This document shows positions 1 to 13,660 of a stretch of DNA of 64,000 bases, piece by piece; the stretch's first letter is position 1, and every line of letters begins with the position of its first letter. The stretch comes from Macrothele yani (lineage: Eukaryota > Arthropoda > Arachnida > Araneae > Macrothelidae): assembly GCA_039090855.1 (NCBI GenBank), contig CM077034.1:229369005-229433004 (forward strand), written 5' to 3'. The position numbers were made by a program, and so were the translations under genes. Under the pieces are notes generated by a model. That model searched no databases. It saw only the letters and a program-made list of their open reading frames with translations, and had not been told where the DNA came from.

Positions 1-3000
1 TACGGTAGTGTTCGTGTGTCTTCCTCTCTCTCTCTTTCTCTGAACTTTCAGTCCATATTATGGTCTTTTTCTTAAGCTTAAAGCAAATACTTCTTTGAGA
101 TAATCGTTTTGTCTTTACGGTAGTGTTCGTGTGTCTTCCTCTCTCTCTCTTTCTCTGAACTTTCAGTCCATATTATGGTCTTTTTCTTAAGCTTAAAGCA
201 AATACTTCTTTGAGATAATCGTTTTGTCTTTACGGTAGTGTTCGTGTGTCTTCCTCTCTCTCTCTTTCTCTGAACTTTCAGTCCATATTATGGTCTTTTT
301 CTTAAGCTTAAAGCAAATACTTCTTTGAGATAATCGTTTTGTCTTTACGGTAGTGTTCGTGTGTCTTCCTCTCTCTCTCTTTCTCTGAACTTTCAGTCCA
401 TATTATGGTCTTTTTCTTAAGCTTAAAGCAAATACTTCTTTGAGATAATCGTTTTGTCTTTACGGTAGTGTTCGTGTGTCTTCCTCTCTCTCTCTTTCTC
501 TGAACTTTCAGTCCATATTATGGTCTTTTTCTTAAGCTTAAAGCAAATACTTCTTTGAGATAATCGTTTTGTCTTTACGGTAGTGTTCGTGTGTCTTCCT
601 CTCTCTCTCTTTCTCTGAACTTTCAGTCCATATTATGGTCTTTTTCTTAAGCTTAAAGCAAATACTTCTTTGAGATAATCGTTTTGTCTTTACGGTAGTG
701 TTCGTGTGTCTTCCTCTCTCTCTCTTTCTCTGAACTTTCAGTCCATATTATGGTCTTTTTCTTAAGCTTAAAGCAAATACTTCTTTGAGATAATCGTTTT
801 GTCTTTACGGTAGTGTTCGTGTGTCTTCCTCTCTCTCTCTTTCTCTGAACTTTCAGTCCATATTATGGTCTTTTTCTTAAGCTTAAAGCAAATACTTCTT
901 TGAGATAATCGTTTTGTCTTTACGGTAGTGTTCGTGTGTCTTCCTCTCTCTCTCTCTTTCTCTGAACTTTCAGTCCATATTATGGTCTTTTTCTTAAGCT
1001 TAAAGCAAATACTTCTTTGAGATAATCGTTTTGTCTTTACGGTAGTGTTCGTGTGTCTTCCTCTCTCTCTCTTTCTCTGAACTTTCAGTCCATATTATGG
1101 TCTTTTTCTTAAGCTTAAAGCAAATACTTCTTTGAGATAATCGTTTTGTCTTTACGGTAGTGTTCGTGTGTCTTCCTCTCTCTCTCTTTCTCTGAACTTT
1201 CAGTCCATATTATGGTCTTTTTCTTAAGCTTAAAGCAAATACTTCTTTGAGATAATCGTTTTGTCTTTACGGTAGTGTTCGTGTGTCTTCCTCTCTCTCT
1301 CTTTCTCTGAACTTTCAGTCCATATTATGGTCTTTTTCTTAAGCTTAAAGCAAATACTTCTTTGAGATAATCGTTTTGTCTTTACGGTAGTGTTCGTGTG
1401 TCTTCCTCTCTCTCTCTTTCTCTGAACTTTCAGTCCATATTATGGTCTTTTTCTTAAGCTTAAAGCAAATACTTCTTTGAGATAATCGTTTTGTCTTTAC
1501 GGTAGTGTTCGTGTGTCTTCCTCTCTCTCTCTTTCTCTGAACTTTCAGTCCATATTATGGTCTTTTTCTTAAGCTTAAAGCAAATACTTCTTTGAGATAA
1601 TCGTTTTGTCTTTACGGTAGTGTTCGTGTGTCTTCCTCTCTCTCTCTTTCTCTGAACTTTCAGTCCATATTATGGTCTTTTTCTTAAGCTTAAAGCAAAT
1701 ACTTCTTTGAGATAATCGTTTTGTCTTTACGGTAGTGTTCGTGTGTCTTCCTCTCTCTCTCTTTCTCTGAACTTTCAGTCCATATTATGGTCTTTTTCTT
1801 AAGCTTAAAGCAAATACTTCTTTGAGATAATCGTTTTGTCTTTACGGTAGTGTTCGTGTGTCTTCCTCTCTCTCTCTTTCTCTGAACTTTCAGTCCATAT
1901 TATGGTCTTTTTCTTAAGCTTAAAGCAAATACTTCTTTGAGATAATCGTTTTGTCTTTACGGTAGTGTTCGTGTGTCTTCCTCTCTCTCTCTTTCTCTGA
2001 ACTTTCAGTCCATATTATGGTCTTTTTCTTAAGCTTAAAGCAAATACTTCTTTGAGATAATCGTTTTGTCTTTACGGTAGTGTTCGTGTGTCTTCCTCTC
2101 TCTCTCTTTCTCTGAACTTTCAGTCCATATTATGGTCTTTTTCTTAAGCTTAAAGCAAATACTTCTTTGAGATAATCGTTTTGTCTTTACGGTAGTGTTC
2201 GTGTGTCTTCCTCTCTCTCTCTTTCTCTGAACTTTCAGTCCATATTATGGTCTTTTTCTTAAGCTTAAAGCAAATACTTCTTTGAGATAATCGTTTTGTC
2301 TTTACGGTAGTGTTCGTGTGTCTTCCTCTCTCTCTCTTTCTCTGAACTTTCAGTCCATATTATGGTCTTTTTCTTAAGCTTAAAGCAAATACTTCTTTGA
2401 GATAATCGTTTTGTCTTTACGGTAGTGTTCGTGTGTCTTCCTCTCTCTCTCTTTCTCTGAACTTTCAGTCCATATTATGGTCTTTTTCTTAAGCTTAAAG
2501 CAAATACTTCTTTGAGATAATCGTTTTGTCTTTACGGTAGTGTTCGTGTGTCTTCCTCTCTCTCTCTTTCTCTGAACTTTCAGTCCATATTATGGTCTTT
2601 TTCTTAAGCTTAAAGCAAATACTTCTTTGAGATAATCGTTTTGTCTTTACGGTAGTGTTCGTGTGTCTTCCTCTCTCTCTCTTTCTCTGAACTTTCAGTC
2701 CATATTATGGTCTTTTTCTTAAGCTTAAAGCAAATACTTCTTTGAGATAATCGTTTTGTCTTTACGGTAGTGTTCGTGTGTCTTCCTCTCTCTCTCTTTC
2801 TCTGAACTTTCAGTCCATATTATGGTCTTTTTCTTAAGCTTAAAGCAAATACTTCTTTGAGATAATCGTTTTGTCTTTACGGTAGTGTTCGTGTGTCTTC
2901 CTCTCTCTCTCTTTCTCTGAACTTTCAGTCCATATTATGGTCTTTTTCTTAAGCTTAAAGCAAATACTTCTTTGAGATAATCGTTTTGTCTTTACGGTAG

Positions 3001-6000
3001 TGTTCGTGTGTCTTCCTCTCTCTCTCTTTCTCTGAACTTTCAGTCCATATTATGGTCTTTTTCTTAAGCTTAAAGCAAATACTTCTTTGAGATAATCGTT
3101 TTGTCTTTACGGTAGTGTTCGTGTGTCTTCCTCTCTCTCTCTTTCTCTGAACTTTCAGTCCATATTATGGTCTTTTTCTTAAGCTTAAAGCAAATACTTC
3201 TTTGAGATAATCGTTTTGTCTTTACGGTAGTGTTCGTGTGTCTTCCTCTCTCTCTCTTTCTCTGAACTTTCAGTCCATATTATGGTCTTTTTCTTAAGCT
3301 TAAAGCAAATACTTCTTTGAGATAATCGTTTTGTCTTTACGGTAGTGTTCGTGTGTCTTCCTCTCTCTCTCTTTCTCTGAACTTTCAGTCCATATTATGG
3401 TCTTTTTCTTAAGCTTAAAGCAAATACTTCTTTGAGATAATCGTTTTGTCTTTACGGTAGTGTTCGTGTGTCTTCCTCTCTCTCTCTTTCTCTGAACTTT
3501 CAGTCCATATTATGGTCTTTTTCTTAAGCTTAAAGCAAATACTTCTTTGAGATAATCGTTTTGTCTTTACGGTAGTGTTCGTGTGTCTTCCTCTCTCTCT
3601 CTTTCTCTGAACTTTCAGTCCATATTATGGTCTTTTTCTTAAGCTTAAAGCAAATACTTCTTTGAGATAATCGTTTTGTCTTTACGGTAGTGTTCGTGTG
3701 TCTTCCTCTCTCTCTCTTTCTCTGAACTTTCAGTCCATATTATGGTCTTTTTCTTAAGCTTAAAGCAAATACTTCTTTGAGATAATCGTTTTGTCTTTAC
3801 GGTAGTGTTCGTGTGTCTTCCTCTCTCTCTCTTTCTCTGAACTTTCAGTCCATATTATGGTCTTTTTCTTAAGCTTAAAGCAAATACTTCTTTGAGATAA
3901 TCGTTTTGTCTTTACGGTAGTGTTCGTGTGTCTTCCTCTCTCTCTCTCTTTCTCTGAACTTTCAGTCCATATTATGGTCTTTTTCTTAAGCTTAAAGCAA
4001 ATACTTCTTTGAGATAATCGTTTTGTCTTTACGGTAGTGTTCGTGTGTCTTCCTCTCTCTCTCTTTCTCTGAACTTTCAGTCCATATTATGGTCTTTTTC
4101 TTAAGCTTAAAGCAAATACTTCTTTGAGATAATCGTTTTGTCTTTACGGTAGTGTTCGTGTGTCTTCCTCTCTCTCTCTTTCTCTGAACTTTCAGTCCAT
4201 ATTATGGTCTTTTTCTTAAGCTTAAAGCAAATACTTCTTTGAGATAATCGTTTTGTCTTTACGGTAGTGTTCGTGTGTCTTCCTCTCTCTCTCTTTCTCT
4301 GAACTTTCAGTCCATATTATGGTCTTTTTCTTAAGCTTAAAGCAAATACTTCTTTGAGATAATCGTTTTGTCTTTACGGTAGTGTTCGTGTGTCTTCCTC
4401 TCTCTCTCTTTCTCTGAACTTTCAGTCCATATTATGGTCTTTTTCTTAAGCTTAAAGCAAATACTTCTTTGAGATAATCGTTTTGTCTTTACGGTAGTGT
4501 TCGTGTGTCTTCCTCTCTCTCTCTTTCTCTGAACTTTCAGTCCATATTATGGTCTTTTTCTTAAGCTTAAAGCAAATACTTCTTTGAGATAATCGTTTTG
4601 TCTTTACGGTAGTGTTCGTGTGTCTTCCTCTCTCTCTCTTTCTCTGAACTTTCAGTCCATATTATGGTCTTTTTCTTAAGCTTAAAGCAAATACTTCTTT
4701 GAGATAATCGTTTTGTCTTTACGGTAGTGTTCGTGTGTCTTCCTCTCTCTCTCTTTCTCTGAACTTTCAGTCCATATTATGGTCTTTTTCTTAAGCTTAA
4801 AGCAAATACTTCTTTGAGATAATCGTTTTGTCTTTACGGTAGTGTTCGTGTGTCTTCCTCTCTCTCTCTTTCTCTGAACTTTCAGTCCATATTATGGTCT
4901 TTTTCTTAAGCTTAAAGCAAATACTTCTTTGAGATAATCGTTTTGTCTTTACGGTAGTGTTCGTGTGTCTTCCTCTCTCTCTCTTTCTCTGAACTTTCAG
5001 TCCATATTATGGTCTTTTTCTTAAGCTTAAAGCAAATACTTCTTTGAGATAATCGTTTTGTCTTTACGGTAGTGTTCGTGTGTCTTCCTCTCTCTCTCTT
5101 TCTCTGAACTTTCAGTCCATATTATGGTCTTTTTCTTAAGCTTAAAGCAAATACTTCTTTGAGATAATCGTTTTGTCTTTACGGTAGTGTTCGTGTGTCT
5201 TCCTCTCTCTCTCTTTCTCTGAACTTTCAGTCCATATTATGGTCTTTTTCTTAAGCTTAAAGCAAATACTTCTTTGAGATAATCGTTTTGTCTTTACGGT
5301 AGTGTTCGTGTGTCTTCCTCTCTCTCTCTTTCTCTGAACTTTCAGTCCATATTATGGTCTTTTTCTTAAGCTTAAAGCAAATACTTCTTTGAGATAATCG
5401 TTTTGTCTTTACGGTAGTGTTCGTGTGTCTTCCTCTCTCTCTCTTTCTCTGAACTTTCAGTCCATATTATGGTCTTTTTCTTAAGCTTAAAGCAAATACT
5501 TCTTTGAGATAATCGTTTTGTCTTTACGGTAGTGTTCGTGTGTCTTCCTCTCTCTCTCTTTCTCTGAACTTTCAGTCCATATTATGGTCTTTTTCTTAAG
5601 CTTAAAGCAAATACTTCTTTGAGATAATCGTTTTGTCTTTACGGTAGTGTTCGTGTGTCTTCCTCTCTCTCTTTCTCTGAACTTTCAGTCCATATTATGG
5701 TCTTTTTCTTAAGCTTAAAGCAAATACTTCTTTGAGATAATCGTTTTGTCTTTACGGTAGTGTTCGTGTGTCTTCCTCTCTCTCTCTTTCTCTGAACTTT
5801 CAGTCCATATTATGGTCTTTTTCTTAAGCTTAAAGCAAATACTTCTTTGAGATAATCGTTTTGTCTTTACGGTAGTGTTCGTGTGTCTTCCTCTCTCTCT
5901 CTTTCTCTGAACTTTCAGTCCATATTATGGTCTTTTTCTTAAGCTTAAAGCAAATACTTCTTTGAGATAATCGTTTTGTCTTTACGGTAGTGTTCGTGTG

Positions 6001-9000
6001 TCTTCCTCTCTCTCTCTTTCTCTGAACTTTCAGTCCATATTATGGTCTTTTTCTTAAGCTTAAAGCAAATACTTCTTTGAGATAATCGTTTTGTCTTTAC
6101 GGTAGTGTTCGTGTGTCTTCCTCTCTCTCTCTTTCTCTGAACTTTCAGTCCATATTATGGTCTTTTTCTTAAGCTTAAAGCAAATACTTCTTTGAGATAA
6201 TCGTTTTGTCTTTACGGTAGTGTTCGTGTGTCTTCCTCTCTCTCTCTTTCTCTGAACTTTCAGTCCATATTATGGTCTTTTTCTTAAGCTTAAAGCAAAT
6301 ACTTCTTTGAGATAATCGTTTTGTCTTTACGGTAGTGTTCGTGTGTCTTCCTCTCTCTCTCTTTCTCTGAACTTTCAGTCCATATTATGGTCTTTTTCTT
6401 AAGCTTAAAGCAAATACTTCTTTGAGATAATCGTTTTGTCTTTACGGTAGTGTTCGTGTGTCTTCCTCTCTCTCTCTTTCTCTGAACTTTCAGTCCATAT
6501 TATGGTCTTTTTCTTAAGCTTAAAGCAAATACTTCTTTGAGATAATCGTTTTGTCTTTACGGTAGTGTTCGTGTGTCTTCCTCTCTCTCTCTTTCTCTGA
6601 ACTTTCAGTCCATATTATGGTCTTTTTCTTAAGCTTAAAGCAAATACTTCTTTGAGATAATCGTTTTGTCTTTACGGTAGTGTTCGTGTGTCTTCCTCTC
6701 TCTCTCTTTCTCTGAACTTTCAGTCCATATTATGGTCTTTTTCTTAAGCTTAAAGCAAATACTTCTTTGAGATAATCGTTTTGTCTTTACGGTAGTGTTC
6801 GTGTGTCTTCCTCTCTCTCTCTTTCTCTGAACTTTCAGTCCATATTATGGTCTTTTTCTTAAGCTTAAAGCAAATACTTCTTTGAGATAATCGTTTTGTC
6901 TTTACGGTAGTGTTCGTGTGTCTTCCTCTCTCTCTCTTTCTCTGAACTTTCAGTCCATATTATGGTCTTTTTCTTAAGCTTAAAGCAAATACTTCTTTGA
7001 GATAATCGTTTTGTCTTTACGGTAGTGTTCGTGTGTCTTCCTCTCTCTCTCTTTCTCTGAACTTTCAGTCCATATTATGGTCTTTTTCTTAAGCTTAAAG
7101 CAAATACTTCTTTGAGATAATCGTTTTGTCTTTACGGTAGTGTTCGTGTGTCTTCCTCTCTCTCTCTTTCTCTGAACTTTCAGTCCATATTATGGTCTTT
7201 TTCTTAAGCTTAAAGCAAATACTTCTTTGAGATAATCGTTTTGTCTTTACGGTAGTGTTCGTGTGTCTTCCTCTCTCTCTCTTTCTCTGAACTTTCAGTC
7301 CATATTATGGTCTTTTTCTTAAGCTTAAAGCAAATACTTCTTTGAGATAATCGTTTTGTCTTTACGGTAGTGTTCGTGTGTCTTCCTCTCTCTCTCTTTC
7401 TCTGAACTTTCAGTCCATATTATGGTCTTTTTCTTAAGCTTAAAGCAAATACTTCTTTGAGATAATCGTTTTGTCTTTACGGTAGTGTTCGTGTGTCTTC
7501 CTCTCTCTCTCTTTCTCTGAACTTTCAGTCCATATTATGGTCTTTTTCTTAAGCTTAAAGCAAATACTTCTTTGAGATAATCGTTTTGTCTTTACGGTAG
7601 TGTTCGTGTGTCTTCCTCTCTCTCTCTTTCTCTGAACTTTCAGTCCATATTATGGTCTTTTTCTTAAGCTTAAAGCAAATACTTCTTTGAGATAATCGTT
7701 TTGTCTTTACGGTAGTGTTCGTGTGTCTTCCTCTCTCTCTCTTTCTCTGAACTTTCAGTCCATATTATGGTCTTTTTCTTAAGCTTAAAGCAAATACTTC
7801 TTTGAGATAATCGTTTTGTCTTTACGGTAGTGTTCGTGTGTCTTCCTCTCTCTCTCTTTCTCTGAACTTTCAGTCCATATTATGGTCTTTTTCTTAAGCT
7901 TAAAGCAAATACTTCTTTGAGATAATCGTTTTGTCTTTACGGTAGTGTTCGTGTGTCTTCCTCTCTCTCTCTTTCTCTGAACTTTCAGTCCATATTATGG
8001 TCTTTTTCTTAAGCTTAAAGCAAATACTTCTTTGAGATAATCGTTTTGTCTTTACGGTAGTGTTCGTGTGTCTTCCTCTCTCTCTCTTTCTCTGAACTTT
8101 CAGTCCATATTATGGTCTTTTTCTTAAGCTTAAAGCAAATACTTCTTTGAGATAATCGTTTTGTCTTTACGGTAGTGTTCGTGTGTCTTCCTCTCTCTCT
8201 CTTTCTCTGAACTTTCAGTCCATATTATGGTCTTTTTCTTAAGCTTAAAGCAAATACTTCTTTGAGATAATCGTTTTGTCTTTACGGTAGTGTTCGTGTG
8301 TCTTCCTCTCTCTCTCTTTCTCTGAACTTTCAGTCCATATTATGGTCTTTTTCTTAAGCTTAAAGCAAATACTTCTTTGAGATAATCGTTTTGTCTTTAC
8401 GGTAGTGTTCGTGTGTCTTCCTCTCTCTCTCTTTCTCTGAACTTTCAGTCCATATTATGGTCTTTTTCTTAAGCTTAAAGCAAATACTTCTTTGAGATAA
8501 TCGTTTTGTCTTTACGGTAGTGTTCGTGTGTCTTCCTCTCTCTCTCTTTCTCTGAACTTTCAGTCCATATTATGGTCTTTTTCTTAAGCTTAAAGCAAAT
8601 ACTTCTTTGAGATAATCGTTTTGTCTTTACGGTAGTGTTCGTGTGTCTTCCTCTCTCTCTCTTTCTCTGAACTTTCAGTCCATATTATGGTCTTTTTCTT
8701 AAGCTTAAAGCAAATACTTCTTTGAGATAATCGTTTTGTCTTTACGGTAGTGTTCGTGTGTCTTCCTCTCTCTCTCTTTCTCTGAACTTTCAGTCCATAT
8801 TATGGTCTTTTTCTTAAGCTTAAAGCAAATACTTCTTTGAGATAATCGTTTTGTCTTTACGGTAGTGTTCGTGTGTCTTCCTCTCTCTCTCTTTCTCTGA
8901 ACTTTCAGTCCATATTATGGTCTTTTTCTTAAGCTTAAAGCAAATACTTCTTTGAGATAATCGTTTTGTCTTTACGGTAGTGTTCGTGTGTCTTCCTCTC

Positions 9001-12000
9001 TCTCTCTTTCTCTGAACTTTCAGTCCATATTATGGTCTTTTTCTTAAGCTTAAAGCAAATACTTCTTTGAGATAATCGTTTTGTCTTTACGGTAGTGTTC
9101 GTGTGTCTTCCTCTCTCTCTCTTTCTCTGAACTTTCAGTCCATATTATGGTCTTTTTCTTAAGCTTAAAGCAAATACTTCTTTGAGATAATCGTTTTGTC
9201 TTTACGGTAGTGTTCGTGTGTCTTCCTCTCTCTCTCTTTCTCTGAACTTTCAGTCCATATTATGGTCTTTTTCTTAAGCTTAAAGCAAATACTTCTTTGA
9301 GATAATCGTTTTGTCTTTACGGTAGTGTTCGTGTGTCTTCCTCTCTCTCTCTTTCTCTGAACTTTCAGTCCATATTATGGTCTTTTTCTTAAGCTTAAAG
9401 CAAATACTTCTTTGAGATAATCGTTTTGTCTTTACGGTAGTGTTCGTGTGTCTTCCTCTCTCTCTCTTTCTCTGAACTTTCAGTCCATATTATGGTCTTT
9501 TTCTTAAGCTTAAAGCAAATACTTCTTTGAGATAATCGTTTTGTCTTTACGGTAGTGTTCGTGTGTCTTCCCTCTCTCTCTCTTTCTCTGAACTTTCAGT
9601 CCATATTATGGTCTTTTTCTTAAGCTTAAAGCAAATACTTCTTTGAGATAATCGTTTTGTCTTTACGGTAGTGTTCGTGTGTCTTCCTCTCTCTCTCTTT
9701 CTCTGAACTTTCAGTCCATATTATGGTCTTTTTCTTAAGCTTAAAGCAAATACTTCTTTGAGATAATCGTTTTGTCTTTACGGTAGTGTTCGTGTGTCTT
9801 CCTCTCTCTCTCTTTCTCTGAACTTTCAGTCCATATTATGGTCTTTTTCTTAAGCTTAAAGCAAATACTTCTTTGAGATAATCGTTTTGTCTTTACGGTA
9901 GTGTTCGTGTGTCTTCCTCTCTCTCTTTCTCTGAACTTTCAGTCCATATTATGGTCTTTTTCTTAAGCTTAAAGCAAATACTTCTTTGAGATAATCGTTT
10001 TGTCTTTACGGTAGTGTTCGTGTGTCTTCCTCTCTCTCTCTTTCTCTGAACTTTCAGTCCATATTATGGTCTTTTTCTTAAGCTTAAAGCAAATACTTCT
10101 TTGAGATAATCGTTTTGTCTTTACGGTAGTGTTCGTGTGTCTTCCTCTCTCTCTCTTTCTCTGAACTTTCAGTCCATATTATGGTCTTTTTCTTAAGCTT
10201 AAAGCAAATACTTCTTTGAGATAATCGTTTTGTCTTTACGGTAGTGTTCGTGTGTCTTCCTCTCTCTCTCTTTCTCTGAACTTTCAGTCCATATTATGGT
10301 CTTTTTCTTAAGCTTAAAGCAAATACTTCTTTGAGATAATCGTTTTGTCTTTACGGTAGTGTTCGTGTGTCTTCCTCTCTCTCTCTTTCTCTGAACTTTC
10401 AGTCCATATTATGGTCTTTTTCTTAAGCTTAAAGCAAATACTTCTTTGAGATAATCGTTTTGTCTTTACGGTAGTGTTCGTGTGTCTTCCTCTCTCTCTC
10501 TTTCTCTGAACTTTCAGTCCATATTATGGTCTTTTTCTTAAGCTTAAAGCAAATACTTCTTTGAGATAATCGTTTTGTCTTTACGGTAGTGTTCGTGTGT
10601 CTTCCTCTCTCTCTCTTTCTCTGAACTTTCAGTCCATATTATGGTCTTTTTCTTAAGCTTAAAGCAAATACTTCTTTGAGATAATCGTTTTGTCTTTACG
10701 GTAGTGTTCGTGTGTCTTCCTCTCTCTCTCTTTCTCTGAACTTTCAGTCCATATTATGGTCTTTTTCTTAAGCTTAAAGCAAATACTTCTTTGAGATAAT
10801 CGTTTTGTCTTTACGGTAGTGTTCGTGTGTCTTCCTCTCTCTCTCTTTCTCTGAACTTTCAGTCCATATTATGGTCTTTTTCTTAAGCTTAAAGCAAATA
10901 CTTCTTTGAGATAATCGTTTTGTCTTTACGGTAGTGTTCGTGTGTCTTCCTCTCTCTCTCTTTCTCTGAACTTTCAGTCCATATTATGGTCTTTTTCTTA
11001 AGCTTAAAGCAAATACTTCTTTGAGATAATCGTTTTGTCTTTACGGTAGTGTTCGTGTGTCTTCCTCTCTCTCTCTTTCTCTGAACTTTCAGTCCATATT
11101 ATGGTCTTTTTCTTAAGCTTAAAGCAAATACTTCTTTGAGATAATCGTTTTGTCTTTACGGTAGTGTTCGTGTGTCTTCCTCTCTCTCTCTTTCTCTGAA
11201 CTTTCAGTCCATATTATGGTCTTTTTCTTAAGCTTAAAGCAAATACTTCTTTGAGATAATCGTTTTGTCTTTACGGTAGTGTTCGTGTGTCTTCCTCTCT
11301 CTCTCTTTCTCTGAACTTTCAGTCCATATTATGGTCTTTTTCTTAAGCTTAAAGCAAATACTTCTTTGAGATAATCGTTTTGTCTTTACGGTAGTGTTGC
11401 GTGTGTCTTCCTCTCTCTCTCTTTCTCTGAACTTTCAGTCCATATTATGGTCTTTTTCTTAAGCTTAAAGCAAATACTTCTTTGAGATAATCGTTTTGTC
11501 TTTACGGTAGTGTTCGTGTGTCTTCCTCTCTCTCTCTTTCTCTGAACTTTCAGTCCATATTATGGTCTTTTTCTTAAGCTTAAAGCAAATACTTCTTTGA
11601 GATAATCGTTTTGTCTTTACGGTAGTGTTCGTGTGTCTTCCTCTCTCTCTCTTTCTCTGAACTTTCAGTCCATATTATGGTCTTTTTCTTAAGCTTAAAG
11701 CAAATACTTCTTTGAGATAATCGTTTTGTCTTTACGGTAGTGTTCGTGTGTCTTCCTCTCTCTCTCTTTCTCTGAACTTTCAGTCCATATTATGGTCTTT
11801 TTCTTAAGCTTAAAGCAAATACTTTTTTGAGATAATCGTTTTGTCTTTACGGTAGTGTTCGTGTGTCTTCCTCTCTCTCTCTTTCTCTGAACTTTCAGTC
11901 CATATTATGGTCTTTTTCTTAAGCTTAAAGCAAATACTTCTTTGAGATAATCGTTTTGTCTTTACGGTAGTGTTCGTGTGTCTTCCTCTCTCTCTCTTTC

Positions 12001-13620
12001 TCTGAACTTTCAGTCCATTTTATGGTCTTTTTCTTAAGCTTAAAGCAAATACTTCTTTGAGATAATCGTTTTGTCTTTACGGTAGTGTTCGTGTGTCTTC
12101 CTCTCTCTCTCTTTCTCTGAACTTTCAGTCCATATTATGGTCTTTTTCTTAAGCTTAAAGCAAATACTTCTTTGAGATAATCGTTTTGTCTTTACGGTAG
12201 TGTTCGTGTGTCTTCCTCTCCCTCTCTTTCTCTGAACTTTCAGTCCATATTATGGTCTTTTTCTTAAGCTTAAAGCAAATACTTCTTTGAGATAATCGTT
12301 TTGTCTTTACGGTAGTGTTCGTGTGTCTTCCTCTCTCTCTCTCTCTCTCTGAACTTTCAGTCCGTATTATGGTCTTTTTCTTAAGCTTAAAGCAAATACT
12401 TCTTTGAGATAATCGTTTTGTCTTTACGGTAGTGTTCGTGTGTCTTCCTCTCTCTCTCTTTCTCTGAACTTTCAGTCCATATTATGGTCTTTTTCTTAAG
12501 CTTAAAGCAAATACTTCTTTGAGATAATCGTTTTGTCTTTACGGTAGTGTTCGTGTGTCTTCCTCTCTCTCTCTTTCTCTGAACTTTCAGTCCATATTAT
12601 GGTCTTTTTCTTAAGCTTAAAGCAAATACTTCTTTGAGATAATCGTTTTGTCTTTACGGTTGTGTTCGTGTGTCTTCCTCTCTCTCTGAACTTTCAGTCC
12701 GTATTATGGTCTTTTTCTTAAGCTTAAAGCAAATACTTCTTTGAGATATTCGTTTTGTCTTTACGGTAGTGTTCGTGTGTCTTCCTCTCCTCTCTTTCTC
12801 TGAACTTTCAGTCCATATTATGGTCTTTTTCTTAAGCTTAAAGCAAATACTTCTTTGAGATAATCGTTTTGTCTTTACGGTAGTGTTCGTGTGTCTTCCT
12901 CTCTCTCTCTTTCTCTGAACTTTCAGTCCATATTATGGTCTTTTTCTTAAGCTTAAAGCAAATACTTCTTTGAGATAATCGTTTTGTCTTTACGGTAGTG
13001 TTCGTGTGTCTTCCTCTCTCTCTCTTTCTCTGAACTTTCAGTCCATATTATGGTCTTTTTCTTAAGCTTAAAGCAAATACTTCTTTGAGATAATCGTTTT
13101 GTCTTTACGGTAGTGTTCGTGTGTCTTCCTCTCTCTCTCTTTCTCTGAACTTTCAGTCCATATTATGGTCTTTTTCTTAAGCTTAAAGCAAATACTTCTT
13201 TGAGATAATCGTTTTGTCTTTACGGTAGTGTTCGTGTGTCTTCCTCTCTCTCTCTTTCTCTGAACTTTCAGTCCATATTATGGTCTTTTTCTTAAGCTTA
13301 AAGCAAATACTTCTTTGAGATAATCGTTTTGTCTTTACGGTAGTGTTCGTGTGTCTTCCTCTCTCTCTCTTTCTCTGAACTTTCAGTCCATATTATGGTC
13401 TTTTTCTTAAGCTTAAAGCAAATACTTCTTTGAGATAATCGTTTTGTCTTTACGGTAGTGTTCGTGTGTCTTCCTCTCTCTCTCTTTCTCTGAACTTTCA
13501 GTCCATATTATGGTCTTTTTCTTAAGCTTAAAGCAAATACTTCTTTGAGATAATCGTTTTGTCTTTACGGTAGTGTTCGTGTGTCTTCCTCTCTCTCTCT
13601 TTCTCTGAACTTTCAGTCCA

Positions 13621-13660
13621 TATTATGGTCTTGCTTTAAATTTAAAGCAAGACCATAATA
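13621..13660. repeat. Perfect 40-bp palindrome inside one satellite monomer
   Basis: The segment tattatggtcttgctttaaa is followed immediately by its exact reverse complement (two 20-bp arms, no spacer). A third partial copy, tttaaagcaagaccat, follows at 13663-13678. It replaces the normal ctttttcttaagcttaaagc segment. The next monomer also has the altered cttaaatttaaag, so the change has begun to spread. Confidence 0.95.
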
